A stretch of DNA of 64,000 nt from Aphanothece hegewaldii CCALA 016 (GTDB lineage Bacteria > Cyanobacteriota > Cyanobacteriia > Cyanobacteriales > Microcystaceae): contig NZ_PXOH01000018.1 of the NCBI RefSeq assembly GCF_003007785.1, positions 44,151 to 108,150 of the forward strand. The letters are read 5' to 3'. This document shows positions 7,731 through 17,624 of this stretch, piece by piece. Under the pieces are notes generated by a model that was not told the DNA's origin, searched no databases, and saw only the letters and a program-made list of their open reading frames with translations. How positions within the stretch are numbered: the first letter of the stretch is position 1; every line of letters begins with the position of its first letter. Position numbers and translations under genes: made by a program.

Positions 7731-8705
7731 TTATTTAGAAGATTTTTGTTTTTGACGGCGTAAAACTTCAGCAACGCCCCAAAGCCCAATCATTGCCACA
7801 CCTGGAACAAAACTCGGTTCAGGAACGCCTAATGTTTGAGCAGCAAGATTACCGATTAACTGATGAGCGGCTGTTGTTGGATGAAGGTCATCCCAAAATA
7901 AATATTCATTAGGATTACTACAAAGTGTCTGGGCTACACGGTCAAAACAATTATCAGTTACATTTGTAAAATTGTAATTAGCTGGATTAGCCAAAATAGT
8001 ATCAAATAAAGTATTAACATCCAAGATTGAAATATCTACATCTGGGGATAAAGGTAAATTATCCAAGGTTTGGGACAGTAAAGTGTTATGCGCTTGAGTT
8101 AAATTATTTAATCTGTTTGCATCAGAAGTCATATTAGTTCGAGGAATTTCACCCAAGTCAGGAAGGTTAACAACTAAAATATTTTTTGCCCCTGCATTAG
8201 CTAAAGCGCCGACGACAGAAGCTAAATTATTAACAGTCGTTGTTGGCTCTGTGTATGGTACAAAAATTTGGCTATCTGTGGGAAGATAATCATTAGCCCC
8301 CGCCCAAACGGTATAAAGTGCGTTGGGGTCGGCTGTTAGACTATTGGTTGTAAGAAAGTCAAGATAGCCAAAAACTTCTTGTTGTAGTCCTGGAAACTGG
8401 GGAACATCTAAAGTATTAGCCATTCCAGTTGTTGCACCAGCAAAAGCAAAATTTGTACCATTACTCGTACTTGGTTGAATCGATAAATTCAGCTTATCTG
8501 CTAAATATTCGACCCAAACTGGCCCATTAGAAACACGACCATTAAAATAGGGAGAAGGTGGCTGACCCGTGAGATTAAAAAGATTACCCGTATCCGTCAG
8601 ACTATCCCCAAAAGCGTAAAGTCCTGAAAAGCTTGATGCTTGGGCTTGGATGGGTAATAAAATAGAAAGAGTGAGGAAACCGGCTGTAACGATTTTTTTA
8701 TTCAT
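7731..8705 (-). CDS. SGNH/GDSL esterase-lipase with PEP-CTERM sorting tail
   Basis: This is a 324-residue exported esterase-like protein. The signal peptide runs to about residue 24. GDSLTDTGN at 33-41 holds the catalytic Ser35, NGRVSNGPVWVEYLA resembles block II, WAGANDY is block III and DDLHPTTAAH near residue 275 supplies the Asp and His. The C-terminus has VPEP, a hydrophobic helix and a basic end (LRRQKQKSSK), the PEP-CTERM signal recognised by an exosortase. The protein is therefore probably anchored temporarily and then released outside the cell. The natural substrate is unknown; lipase, acetylxylan-type or polysaccharide deacetylase activities are all possible in this fold. Confidence 0.88.
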   Translation of the reverse strand: MNKKIVTAGFLTLSILLPIQAQASSFSGLYAFGDSLTDTGNLFNLTGQPPSPYFNGRVSNGPVWVEYLADKLNLSIQPSTSNGTNFAFAGATTGMANTLDVPQFPGLQQEVFGYLDFLTTNSLTADPNALYTVWAGANDYLPTDSQIFVPYTEPTTTVNNLASVVGALANAGAKNILVVNLPDLGEIPRTNMTSDANRLNNLTQAHNTLLSQTLDNLPLSPDVDISILDVNTLFDTILANPANYNFTNVTDNCFDRVAQTLCSNPNEYLFWDDLHPTTAAHQLIGNLAAQTLGVPEPSFVPGVAMIGLWGVAEVLRRQKQKSSK

Positions 8706-8819
8706 AAAATGAGTTTTTTGTCAATAATAGAAAATCATACTATTATCGTTTATTTTAAGGAATTAAAGAGTGAATTCAAAATTTTTTTTAAAATGAACCC
8801 ATATATTTTAAACATAAAT

Positions 8820-8847
8820 GTAGAGACGTGCCATGGCGCGTCTCTAC
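8820..8847. repeat. 28-bp palindrome of the GTAGAGAC family
   Basis: GTAGAGACGTGCCA is followed by TGGCGCGTCTCTAC, a palindrome with one mismatched pair. It lies 18 bp from the ftsH stop on the downstream side and could form the 3' hairpin of the ftsH transcript. Confidence 0.75.
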
Positions 8848-8865
8848 GTTAAATATAAAGATCAA

Positions 8866-10737
8866 TTAAACAGCGACAGCATGAGGCTTATTAAGCTGTA
8901 CACGAGTGAGATAACTTTGTAGTTCTTCGCCTTCAATCACTTCTTGACTTAGGATTTTTTGGGCAATTTCTTCGAGTAACTCTCGGTTTTGACCAAGGAT
9001 AGCTAAAGCTTGTTGATGTCCTCCCTCGACAATATCTTTAACTTCTGCATCGATCGCTTTTGCGGTATCATCACTTACCATACGACGAGGATTCATACCA
9101 TCCCCAAGGAAGTTATTTTGTTGTCCCTTTTCATAGGCTAAGGGGCCGAGAACCTTGCTCATCCCGTAGGTTGTAACCATACGTTCCGCTAAATCTGTCG
9201 CCCGTTGTAGGTCATTCGCTGCACCTGTAGTAATTGTACCAAAGACAACTTCTTCGGCTGCGCGTCCACCTAAAAGAGTTGCAATTTGATCGCGTAATTC
9301 GATATCATCCATCAGAAAACGGTCTTCAGTGGGCATTTGTAGGGTATAACCTAAAGCTGCCATCCCACGAGGCACAATGGAAATCTTAGCCACTTTACCA
9401 CCACCTGGCATGGCTGCACCGACGAGGGCGTGACCCACTTCATGATAAGCGACAATTTTCTTTTCTTTATCGGAAAGTACACGGCTTTTCTTCTCTAGTC
9501 CAGCGACAACGCGTTCGATGGCTTCATTAAAATCAGCTTGGGTGACGGTGGTTCGTTGATTTCGTGCCGCAAGTAAAGCCGCTTCATTGACTAAATTCGC
9601 TAAATCTGCACCCGCAAAACCAGAAGTACGAGTCGCAATTTCTTTTAAATCAACTTCTGAAGCTAATTTAACTTTATTTGCGTAGATTTCGAGGATTTTC
9701 AAGCGTCCGCCTAAATCTGGACGGTCTACTAAAACCTGTCTATCAAAGCGTCCAGGACGTAATAACGCGGGGTCTAAAGATTCTGGGCGGTTGGTAGCAG
9801 CCAAAACGATAACGGTTGCATCACCCGCACTAAACCCATCCATTTCGGTGAGTAACTGGTTAAGGGTTTGTTCCCGTTCGTCATTGCCTCCCATAAAGTT
9901 ACCAGAGGCACGTGATTTACCAATAGCATCTAATTCATCGATGAAAATTATACAAGGGGCTTTCTTTTTCGCTTGTTCAAATAAATCTCGAACTCTCGCG
10001 GCACCTGCACCCACGAATAATTCGACAAACTCTGAACCCGAAATACTAAAGAATGCCACGCCAGCTTCACCAGCAACAGCTTTAGCAAGAAGGGTTTTAC
10101 CAGTTCCTGGAGGCCCGACAAGAAGAACCCCTTTAGGAATTTTGGCTCCAATTTGTGTATAACGTTGCGGAGATTTGAGAAATTCAACAATTTCTTCTAG
10201 TTCGACTTTAGCTTCTTCGACACCTGCAACATCAGCAAAGGTGATTTTTGTTGAATCGCCTTCTACATATACCTTAGCCTTACTTTTCGTAATGGATAAA
10301 GCACCCGCCGGACCACCTGCACCACCAGAACGACCTAAGAAAAATTGCCAAATTGCGATAAAAATGAGGGGAGGAATGACCCAACTCAGAACACTCGACA
10401 CCCAGCCATTTTTCGGGGGTGGGGCTGCAGCAAATTCAATTCCTTTAGCTTCTAAACGTTTGGGTAATTCTAAATCAAAGATAGGAGTCGTACCAAAGAT
10501 TTGGCCAAGTTCTCCTTCTGGGGTTTTAACTTGATAGCGAATTTCATTTTGTCCAACGGAAACTCTAGCGACATTTCCGTCTTCTACTTGGTCAATAAAT
10601 AAACTATAAGGAACTCTTTGAATCTGAGGTCCGAATAGTTGTGGGGCAAATAGGTTCACCAAAAGAAATAAACTCGCTACGGTCAGTAAAATATTACCGA
10701 TAAGACGAGACTGTGATGGCGGTCTTTTTATACTCAT
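8866..10737 (-). CDS. ftsH: ATP-dependent zinc metalloprotease FtsH
   Basis: FtsH is a membrane-bound hexameric AAA protease; in cyanobacteria its paralogues remove damaged photosystem II D1 and other membrane proteins. Two transmembrane segments (about 12-30 and 113-133) flank a lumenal or periplasmic domain. Walker A GPPGTGKT is at 208-215, Walker B IIFIDELDAIG at 263-273, the second region of homology has RPGRFDRQ, and the zinc site HEVGH is at 432-436. At 623 residues it has full length. Cyanobacteria carry about four FtsH proteins, and which paralogue this is cannot be settled by eye. It is transcribed away from cobA. Confidence 0.95.
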   Translation of the reverse strand: MSIKRPPSQSRLIGNILLTVASLFLLVNLFAPQLFGPQIQRVPYSLFIDQVEDGNVARVSVGQNEIRYQVKTPEGELGQIFGTTPIFDLELPKRLEAKGIEFAAAPPPKNGWVSSVLSWVIPPLIFIAIWQFFLGRSGGAGGPAGALSITKSKAKVYVEGDSTKITFADVAGVEEAKVELEEIVEFLKSPQRYTQIGAKIPKGVLLVGPPGTGKTLLAKAVAGEAGVAFFSISGSEFVELFVGAGAARVRDLFEQAKKKAPCIIFIDELDAIGKSRASGNFMGGNDEREQTLNQLLTEMDGFSAGDATVIVLAATNRPESLDPALLRPGRFDRQVLVDRPDLGGRLKILEIYANKVKLASEVDLKEIATRTSGFAGADLANLVNEAALLAARNQRTTVTQADFNEAIERVVAGLEKKSRVLSDKEKKIVAYHEVGHALVGAAMPGGGKVAKISIVPRGMAALGYTLQMPTEDRFLMDDIELRDQIATLLGGRAAEEVVFGTITTGAANDLQRATDLAERMVTTYGMSKVLGPLAYEKGQQNNFLGDGMNPRRMVSDDTAKAIDAEVKDIVEGGHQQALAILGQNRELLEEIAQKILSQEVIEGEELQSYLTRVQLNKPHAVAV

Positions 10738-11038
10738 TGCAAGAAAGTATTATTAAATTTGTGCAGCTTTGATACTGATCATTGTAGGCTGACTTCGTTC
10801 CCTCTCATTGGTTCGCTTATGATGGATGTTACTCCCTTGAGGTTCGGAAATTATCCCAAGACAGATAAAGTATCCCAAGCTACCAAACAAAAACAGAAAA
10901 TTTTTTTGAAAAAAGCGAATGGGGATCAAAATCCTGTATCATAAAATACCAAAATTCTTACAAATCTTAATAGAGTTAAGTTATACACCTACTTTTACAA
11001 GAAAGTAAGTTTTAGAGTGTAGAAGGATTATTTGCCCA
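10738..11038. other. Intergenic region between divergent ftsH and cobA
   Basis: This 301-bp gap must hold the promoters of both ftsH (minus) and cobA (plus). A weak open frame on the plus strand (from about 10819) has no ribosome binding site and looks non-coding. No clear operator or palindrome is visible. Confidence 0.4.
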
Positions 11039-11812
11039 GTGATTATGAATCAATCCCATTGCCTCGGTAAAGTGTATTTAGTGGGCGCAGGGCCCGGAGA
11101 TCCAGGACTATTGACCCTAAAGGGAAAAGTATTACTTGAACACGCTGACGTTGTTGTATATGATGCTTTGGTCAGCCCTCCCATTCTCGAAATGATTAAC
11201 CCCCAAGCCGAAAAAATCCACGGGGGAAAGCGTCGGGGTCGTCATTCAATGACTCAAGCAGAAATTACTCAGTTATTAATCGAAAAAGCGCAAAATAACG
11301 CTGTAGTCGTTCGTCTTAAAGGGGGAGACCCTTTTGTGTTCGGACGCGGCGGAGAAGAGGTAGAAGGCGTGATTGAAGCGGGAATTGAAGTGGAGGTGAT
11401 ACCTGGTATTACTTCGGGTGTCGCGGTTCCAGCTTATGCAGGTATTCCTCTAACCCATCGCAGTTGTAGTTCTTCGGTAACATTTGTCACAGGACACGAA
11501 TCAGCCGGAAAATATCGACCTCAAGTGAATTGGAATGCGATCGCACATGGCTCCGAAACGATTGTAATCTATATGGGGATTCATAATTTAACTTATATTG
11601 TTGAACAATTGGTTCTAGCGGGACGCAGTTTAGAAACCCCTATCGCTTTGATTCGCTGGGGAACAACACCCCAACAAGAAGAGTTAATTGGGACTTTGGC
11701 TACTATTATCAGACAGGTTGAAGAGACCGGGTTTGAAGCACCTGCGATCGCTGTTATTGGTGGTGTCGTCGGTTTACAGTATGCCCTCAGTCAACCGCTT
11801 AAATTTGCTTAA
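11039..11812 (+). CDS. cobA: Uroporphyrinogen-III C-methyltransferase
   Basis: This SAM-dependent enzyme methylates uroporphyrinogen III at C2 and C7 to precorrin-2, the branch point to sirohaem and cobalamin. The N-terminal GAGPGDPGLLTLKG (SAM-binding loop), VVRLKGGDPFVFGRGGEE and VIPGITSGVAVPAYAGIPLTHR are diagnostic of SUMT. At 257 residues it is the stand-alone form, without the CysG oxidase/chelatase half. The start could be the GTG at 11039, about 11 bases after AGAAGGA, or the ATG at 11045; the spacing slightly favours GTG. It is monocistronic, followed by a good terminator. Confidence 0.93.
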   Translation: MIMNQSHCLGKVYLVGAGPGDPGLLTLKGKVLLEHADVVVYDALVSPPILEMINPQAEKIHGGKRRGRHSMTQAEITQLLIEKAQNNAVVVRLKGGDPFVFGRGGEEVEGVIEAGIEVEVIPGITSGVAVPAYAGIPLTHRSCSSSVTFVTGHESAGKYRPQVNWNAIAHGSETIVIYMGIHNLTYIVEQLVLAGRSLETPIALIRWGTTPQQEELIGTLATIIRQVEETGFEAPAIAVIGGVVGLQYALSQPLKFA

Positions 11813-11834
11813 TTTTCCCTCTTTTTCGCTAAAT

Positions 11835-11886
11835 AAGGATATCTAACCTTTGTTACTAAAAACGGGTTAAATATCCTTTATTTTTA
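11835..11886 (+). terminator. Terminator of cobA
   Basis: AAGGATATCTAACC (11835 on) pairs with GGGTTAAATATCCTT (about 11864-11878) with one mismatch, and is followed by TATTTTT. It lies 22 bp after the cobA stop. Confidence 0.65.
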
Positions 11887-12080
11887 TGACTTGATAAGCC
11901 TATAATTTGGTATAAAAACACACAAACAGTAGAGCAAGCAAGGATTTTTTATATATGTATACAATATCATCTCATGCTTGGCCCGATCGTTAGTGTAAGT
12001 CTTTTTTTAAGGATTGAGTTATATTTAGTAGTTTGACATACTGTAATAGATAACCGCTTTTTAAGACCTTATTTAACCTA

Positions 12081-12109
12081 ATTAGAAGTCAATACCTATT
12101 TAGTATAAT
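12081..12109 (+). promoter_or_regulatory. Possible promoter of the kinase operon
   Basis: A consensus TATAAT at 12104-12109 lies 26 bases before the ATG of the large kinase. The matching -35 (ATTAGA at 12081-12086, 17-bp spacer) is weak, so this is tentative. Confidence 0.3.
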
Positions 12110-12134
12110 AAAGTTAAATTAAGCTTACAATATT

Positions 12135-15100
12135 ATGGAAATCGGTAATGTCAAAATAGTAACTCAAATCCATGAGAGTTCTAACTCGATTATTTATCGA
12201 GGAATTTGGCAAGAAAACCAACAAAGCGTTATTTTAAAAGTTTTAAGGCTAGATTATCCGACTCCTGCCCAATTACACCGCTATCAACAAGAATATTCTT
12301 TTACTCATTCTTTAAACATTGATGGTGTAATTAAATCCTATGCTATACAATCCTATCAAAGAACACAAGTTATTATTTTTGAAGATTTTGGCGCAACATC
12401 TCTAAAACAGTTATTTCAAGAACAATCATTATCTGTAGAAGAATGGTTATGGTTTGGAATTAAACTAAGTGATATTTTAGGACGCATTCACAGCGAAAAT
12501 ATTATTCATAAAGATATTAATCCTGCTAATATTGTTTTTAATCCTGAGACAAAACAGCTTAAAATTATTGATTTTGGGATTTCGACACAACTCAATCGAG
12601 AATATCCTACTTTACAAAATCCTAACTTATTAGAAGGAACATTAGCTTATATGTCTCCTGAACAAACGGGAAGGATGAACCGTTCTTTAGATTATCGTAC
12701 TGATTTTTATTCTTTGGGTATTACTTTTTATGAATTATTAACTGGGCAATTACCTTTTAATAATAGTGAGCCTTTAGATTTAGTGCATTGTCATTTAGCT
12801 AAATCTCCCATTTCACCCCATGAAATTAAATCTGATATTCCTGAAATAATTTCCCAAATTATTCTCAAAATGATGGCGAAAAACTCAGAGGAACGTTATC
12901 AAAGTGCCTGGGGAATCAAAGCAGATTTAGAAAAATGTTATCAACAATTACAATCTAAAAAAATCATTAGCAATTTTGTTTTAGGACAACAAGATATTTC
13001 CGAAACCTTTCAAATTCCACAAAAACTCTATGGTAGAGAATTAGAAATCCAATCATTATTAACACATTTTGAGCAAGTCAGTCAAGGTCAAAGAAAAATA
13101 ATGTTAGTTGCGGGCTATTCAGGTATTGGAAAATCAGCTTTAGTGCAAGAAATTTATAAACCCATTACTCGTCAAAAAGGTTATTTTATTTCGGGTAAAT
13201 TTGCTGATGTAGGCACACGAAGCGCACAACTTCAGCTTAATATTCCCTATGCGTCACTTATTCAAGCTTTTTCCGAATTAATTCGCCAAATCTTAACAGA
13301 AACCGAAGCACAAGTTAATCAATGGAAACAAAAATTATTAGACGTTTTAGGAATAAATGGACAAATCATTGTTGAAGTTATTCCCGAAGTAGAATTAATT
13401 TTAGGGAAACAACCAAATGTACCTAATTTACCTCCAACAGAAGCACAAAATAGATTTAATTTAGTCTTACAAAATTTTCTTGCTGTTTTTGCAAAAAAAG
13501 AACATCCTCTGGTGATATTTTTGGACGATTTACAGTGGGCGGATCAAGCTACATTAAAATTAATTAAAAGTTTGATGACTCAATCAACTATTCAATCATT
13601 ATTTTTAATTGGGACTTATCGAAATAATGAAGTTAAAAAAGGACATCCCTTAAAATTATTACAAGAAGAATTACAAAAAGAGGGGATTAATATTCCTCAT
13701 CTTTTATTACAACCTTTAAAAATTGATGTAATTAAAGCTATTTTGGTAGATACTTTTAATATTAATTTAACTAAAACACAAGAGATAGCAGAACTTATTT
13801 TACAAAAAACTCAAGGTAATCCATTTTTCATTAATGAATTTTTGAAATTTTTATATACAGATAAATTAATTAATTTTAACTCACAATTAGGTCGTTGGGT
13901 TTGGAATATCGAGCAAATAAAAACAGTTCCTATTGCTAATAATGTAGTTGAATTAATCGCAGATAAAATTCAAAAGTTATCGGAATCTACACAAAAAGTA
14001 ATTAGAATAGCGTCTTGTATTGGTCATCGATTTGATTTTAATACACTTTTGATTGTGGCTCAAAAAACACCACAAGAAATTAATCAAGCTCTTTTGGATA
14101 CTATTCAAGAAGGTTTAATTATTCCCATAGGAAATGAATATAAATATTTGACAATAGAAAGCCAAAATGATTATACAAAAGTTTTTTATAGATTTATACA
14201 TGATCGTGTACAACAAGCTGCTTACTCTTTACTTTCTTTAAAACAAAAACAAGATATACATTTAGAAATTGGACAATTATTACTTCATTATTTTTCTCCT
14301 GAAGAACAAGAAGAGAGAATTTTTGAGATTGTTAATCAACTTAATTTTAGTCTACCTTTAATAACTAGCCAAAAAAAACGAAATGAATTAGCAGAATTAA
14401 ACTTAATAGCTGGGAAAAAAGCGAAGATTTCAGCCGCTTATGATGCTTCTTTTAAATATTTAAAACAAGGTTTGGAATTATTGTCTACAGAACGTTGGCA
14501 AAAACAATATAGCTTAACACTTGAACTTTATTTAGAAGCAGCAGAAACCGCCTACTTATGCGTCAATTTTGCTGAAACAGAAAGATTAGTTTTGATAATT
14601 ATTAAAAATGCCAATAATTTGTTAGATAAAGTGAAAGCTTATGAAATTGAACTAGCTTCTTATATTTACCATCATAAATATATTGAGGCGATTGAAATTG
14701 GTTTATCTGTATTAAAATTGTTGGGTGTAAATATTCCTAAACATCCCAATCAAATTGCTCTTTTATTCACACTTCTAAAAATTCGTTTTAGCTTATTGGG
14801 TAAAAAAATCGATGACTTAGTGAATTTACCCTCAATGACAAATCTAAAAGCCCAAGCAATTATTAGAATTATTATTGTAATTGCGCCATCTATTTATATG
14901 GCTAATCCGAGTTTACTTTTTATTGCGATCGTGCTAGGAATTCAATTATCTTTAAAATATGGCAATTCAAAAGAGTCAGCTTATCTTTACTCAATTTATG
15001 GACTGATTTGCTGTGGTAAACTGAATGATATTGAGACAGGTTATAAGTTTGGCAATCTGGCTTTAGAATTATTAAAAAAAAGAAATATAAAATTTTTAGA

Positions 15101-17624
15101 GTCGAAAATAGTTTTATCTATTGAGATGGGTATTAAATTTTGGAAAGAAGATCTAAAAAATACTTTATCGTCTTTAAAAGAAAACTATCAATTAGCCATG
15201 CAAATTGGTGACTTAGAATACTCAGGTTATTCCGCTTCCGTATTTTCCAATCATGTTTTATTTAGTTTGTCTAATTTAAGTTTAGCCGAACAAGAAATGA
15301 ACTTATTTAGCCAATCTCTCCAAAATCTCAAACAAGAAAGAAATGTCAATTTTGTTAATCTAACCAGACAAGTCGCTTTAAATTTCATAGGACAAGCAGA
15401 AAATCCGTGTTTAATTGTCGGACAAGCTTATAATGAATATGAATTATTGCCCTTGGAATTAGAAATAAGCGATCGCAATAAACTATTACAGATTTATACT
15501 CATAAACTCATCTTAAATTATTTCTTTGGAAACTATCAAACTGCCTTAGAAAACTCCGATATTGCGGTACAATATATCGATGGTGGAGTCGGTACATTAA
15601 CCATTCCGACTTATTATCTTTATGATGCGTTATGTAGACTGGCAATTTATCCAACATCCAATCTAGCCCAAAAACAATCTATTCAACAAAAAATCAAAAA
15701 AATACAGCAACAGTTCAACTACTGGAGTCAACACGCACCGATGAACTTTGCTAATAAATTTTATCTCATTGAAGCCGAAAAAAATCGCATCTTCAATCAA
15801 CCACAAAAAGCCATTGATTGTTATGAAAAATCCCTAGATTTAGCGCAAAAACATGACTATCTTGCCGAAGAAGCATTAGGATATGAACTAGCGGCTAAAT
15901 TCTATATATCTCAACACAAAGAAAGATTAGCCAGAAACTATATGCAAGAAGCCCGATACTGCTACACTAAATGGGGAGCATTAGCCAAAGTCAAACACTT
16001 AGAAAAAAACTATCCTCAGCTATTAACACTCGAAGCAGAAAATCAAATTTCTGCAACCCTAACCAGTCAAGAAACACATCAACTGCTTGACTTAGCAACC
16101 GTCATGCAAGCACATCAAGCGATCGCAGAAGAGTTAGTATTAGATAAACTATTAATGAACCTAATGCAAATCCTCATTACCAATGTTGGGGCGCAAAAAG
16201 GATACTTAATATTAGACAATCAAGGTAACTTATCAATAGAAGCACAAGGCAACGCAGAACAGGAACAATATACGGTCTTACAATCTCTTCCATTAATAGG
16301 CTATATTCCCATTTCTGTAATTAATTATGTCATGCGGACTCGTAATAGTCTAATTTTAGATAATGCTTCCGAAGATGGGAACTTTTCCTCAGATTTATAC
16401 ATACAAACCCATCAACTCAAATCCATTCTTTGTACACCTCTCATCACCCAAGGACAACTCAAAGGCATCATCTATTTAGAGAATAATCTTATTTGTGGTG
16501 CATTTACACTCCCACGATTAAAATTAATTCAACTCCTTTCAGGACAAGCGGCTATTGCTATTGAAAACGCGCAACTCTATAATCAATTAGAACAGAAAGT
16601 CATTGAACGAACTCAAGAACTCACAAAAACCCTCGAAACCCTCAAAACAACCCAACAAGAACTAATTCAATCTGAAAAACTAGCCGCATTAGGACAATTG
16701 ATTGCAGGTATTGCTCATGAGATTAACACACCACTGGGCGTAATTAATTCCTCTATTGGTAACATTCGCTATTTTTTTAGTCAAAACCTAAAACCCTTTC
16801 TTGATTTTTGGGAAACCTTAACCCCCCAAAATCAGTCAGATTTACTCGCATTAATCGAAAAAGTTAGCCAACCGACTAACCCACTTTCTACCAGAGAACA
16901 ACGTCAACTCAAAAAAACATTAATCACTGAACTAGAACAACAACAAATTAAAAACGCGCCAAATTTAGCTAAAATCTTAATTAACATCGGCATTCATGAG
17001 CAACTAAACCCTTGGTTACCTTTACTTCACACAACCGAAGGGGAAAAACTTTTAAAAACGGCTGCCGAATTTGCCAACATACAAACCAGTATAAACAATA
17101 TTGCCACAGCCACAGAACGAGCCTCTAAAGTTGTCTTTGCCCTAAAAACTTATGCTCGCTATGATCAAGGTGGCGAAAAAGTTCAATCAGATATTATCCA
17201 AAGCATCGAAACCGTTTTAATTCTCTATCAAAACCTTCTCAAACAAGGAATAGAAGTTATCACCCAATACCCCGAAAAAACACCGTTAATATGGTGCTAT
17301 CCTGATGAAATCAATCAAGTTTGGACTAATTTGATATATAATGCTCTACAAGCGATGGAATTTAAAGGAATACTGAGCATTAAAGTTCAAACTCAAACTC
17401 AAACTCATCAGTTATTTGTCAGTATCACCGATAGTGGTAAAGGTATCCCAACAGAAACGTTACCCTATATCTTTGATCCCTTTTTTACCACCAAACCCGC
17501 AGGCGAAGGAAGTGGGTTAGGATTACATATCGTGCGACAAATTATCGAAAAACATCAAGGTAATATTGAAGTAACATCTTTAGTGGGTCAAACAACCTTC
17601 ACCGTTGCCTTACCAATAGGATAA
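12135..17624 (+). CDS. Trifunctional Ser/Thr kinase / AAA ATPase / GAF-sensor histidine kinase
   Basis: This 1829-residue soluble signalling protein has four parts. Residues 1-270 form a Ser/Thr kinase with HKDINPAN (125-132) in place of HRD and DFG at 146-148. About 300-620 is an ATPase with Walker A GYSGIGKSAL near 328-337 and Walker B VIFLDDLQWAD near 460-470. A long helical, TPR-like region follows to about 1300. A GAF domain (about 1318-1488) comes before a coiled coil and a HisKA/HATPase kinase with its phospho-His in AGIAHEINTPLG (about 1527), N-box NQVWTNLIYNALQAM and G-boxes DSGKGIP and GSGLGL. This domain order is well known in cyanobacteria; the signal is unknown. The stop abuts the ATG of the next kinase, so its cognate receivers are probably in the next two genes. 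Confidence 0.92.
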   Translation: MEIGNVKIVTQIHESSNSIIYRGIWQENQQSVILKVLRLDYPTPAQLHRYQQEYSFTHSLNIDGVIKSYAIQSYQRTQVIIFEDFGATSLKQLFQEQSLSVEEWLWFGIKLSDILGRIHSENIIHKDINPANIVFNPETKQLKIIDFGISTQLNREYPTLQNPNLLEGTLAYMSPEQTGRMNRSLDYRTDFYSLGITFYELLTGQLPFNNSEPLDLVHCHLAKSPISPHEIKSDIPEIISQIILKMMAKNSEERYQSAWGIKADLEKCYQQLQSKKIISNFVLGQQDISETFQIPQKLYGRELEIQSLLTHFEQVSQGQRKIMLVAGYSGIGKSALVQEIYKPITRQKGYFISGKFADVGTRSAQLQLNIPYASLIQAFSELIRQILTETEAQVNQWKQKLLDVLGINGQIIVEVIPEVELILGKQPNVPNLPPTEAQNRFNLVLQNFLAVFAKKEHPLVIFLDDLQWADQATLKLIKSLMTQSTIQSLFLIGTYRNNEVKKGHPLKLLQEELQKEGINIPHLLLQPLKIDVIKAILVDTFNINLTKTQEIAELILQKTQGNPFFINEFLKFLYTDKLINFNSQLGRWVWNIEQIKTVPIANNVVELIADKIQKLSESTQKVIRIASCIGHRFDFNTLLIVAQKTPQEINQALLDTIQEGLIIPIGNEYKYLTIESQNDYTKVFYRFIHDRVQQAAYSLLSLKQKQDIHLEIGQLLLHYFSPEEQEERIFEIVNQLNFSLPLITSQKKRNELAELNLIAGKKAKISAAYDASFKYLKQGLELLSTERWQKQYSLTLELYLEAAETAYLCVNFAETERLVLIIIKNANNLLDKVKAYEIELASYIYHHKYIEAIEIGLSVLKLLGVNIPKHPNQIALLFTLLKIRFSLLGKKIDDLVNLPSMTNLKAQAIIRIIIVIAPSIYMANPSLLFIAIVLGIQLSLKYGNSKESAYLYSIYGLICCGKLNDIETGYKFGNLALELLKKRNIKFLESKIVLSIEMGIKFWKEDLKNTLSSLKENYQLAMQIGDLEYSGYSASVFSNHVLFSLSNLSLAEQEMNLFSQSLQNLKQERNVNFVNLTRQVALNFIGQAENPCLIVGQAYNEYELLPLELEISDRNKLLQIYTHKLILNYFFGNYQTALENSDIAVQYIDGGVGTLTIPTYYLYDALCRLAIYPTSNLAQKQSIQQKIKKIQQQFNYWSQHAPMNFANKFYLIEAEKNRIFNQPQKAIDCYEKSLDLAQKHDYLAEEALGYELAAKFYISQHKERLARNYMQEARYCYTKWGALAKVKHLEKNYPQLLTLEAENQISATLTSQETHQLLDLATVMQAHQAIAEELVLDKLLMNLMQILITNVGAQKGYLILDNQGNLSIEAQGNAEQEQYTVLQSLPLIGYIPISVINYVMRTRNSLILDNASEDGNFSSDLYIQTHQLKSILCTPLITQGQLKGIIYLENNLICGAFTLPRLKLIQLLSGQAAIAIENAQLYNQLEQKVIERTQELTKTLETLKTTQQELIQSEKLAALGQLIAGIAHEINTPLGVINSSIGNIRYFFSQNLKPFLDFWETLTPQNQSDLLALIEKVSQPTNPLSTREQRQLKKTLITELEQQQIKNAPNLAKILINIGIHEQLNPWLPLLHTTEGEKLLKTAAEFANIQTSINNIATATERASKVVFALKTYARYDQGGEKVQSDIIQSIETVLILYQNLLKQGIEVITQYPEKTPLIWCYPDEINQVWTNLIYNALQAMEFKGILSIKVQTQTQTHQLFVSITDSGKGIPTETLPYIFDPFFTTKPAGEGSGLGLHIVRQIIEKHQGNIEVTSLVGQTTFTVALPIG

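Noticed and set aside
10759..10944. A 61-codon plus-strand frame upstream of cobA
   Set aside because: It begins with TTG, has no ribosome binding site and an unnatural composition, and it lies where the ftsH and cobA promoters should be.
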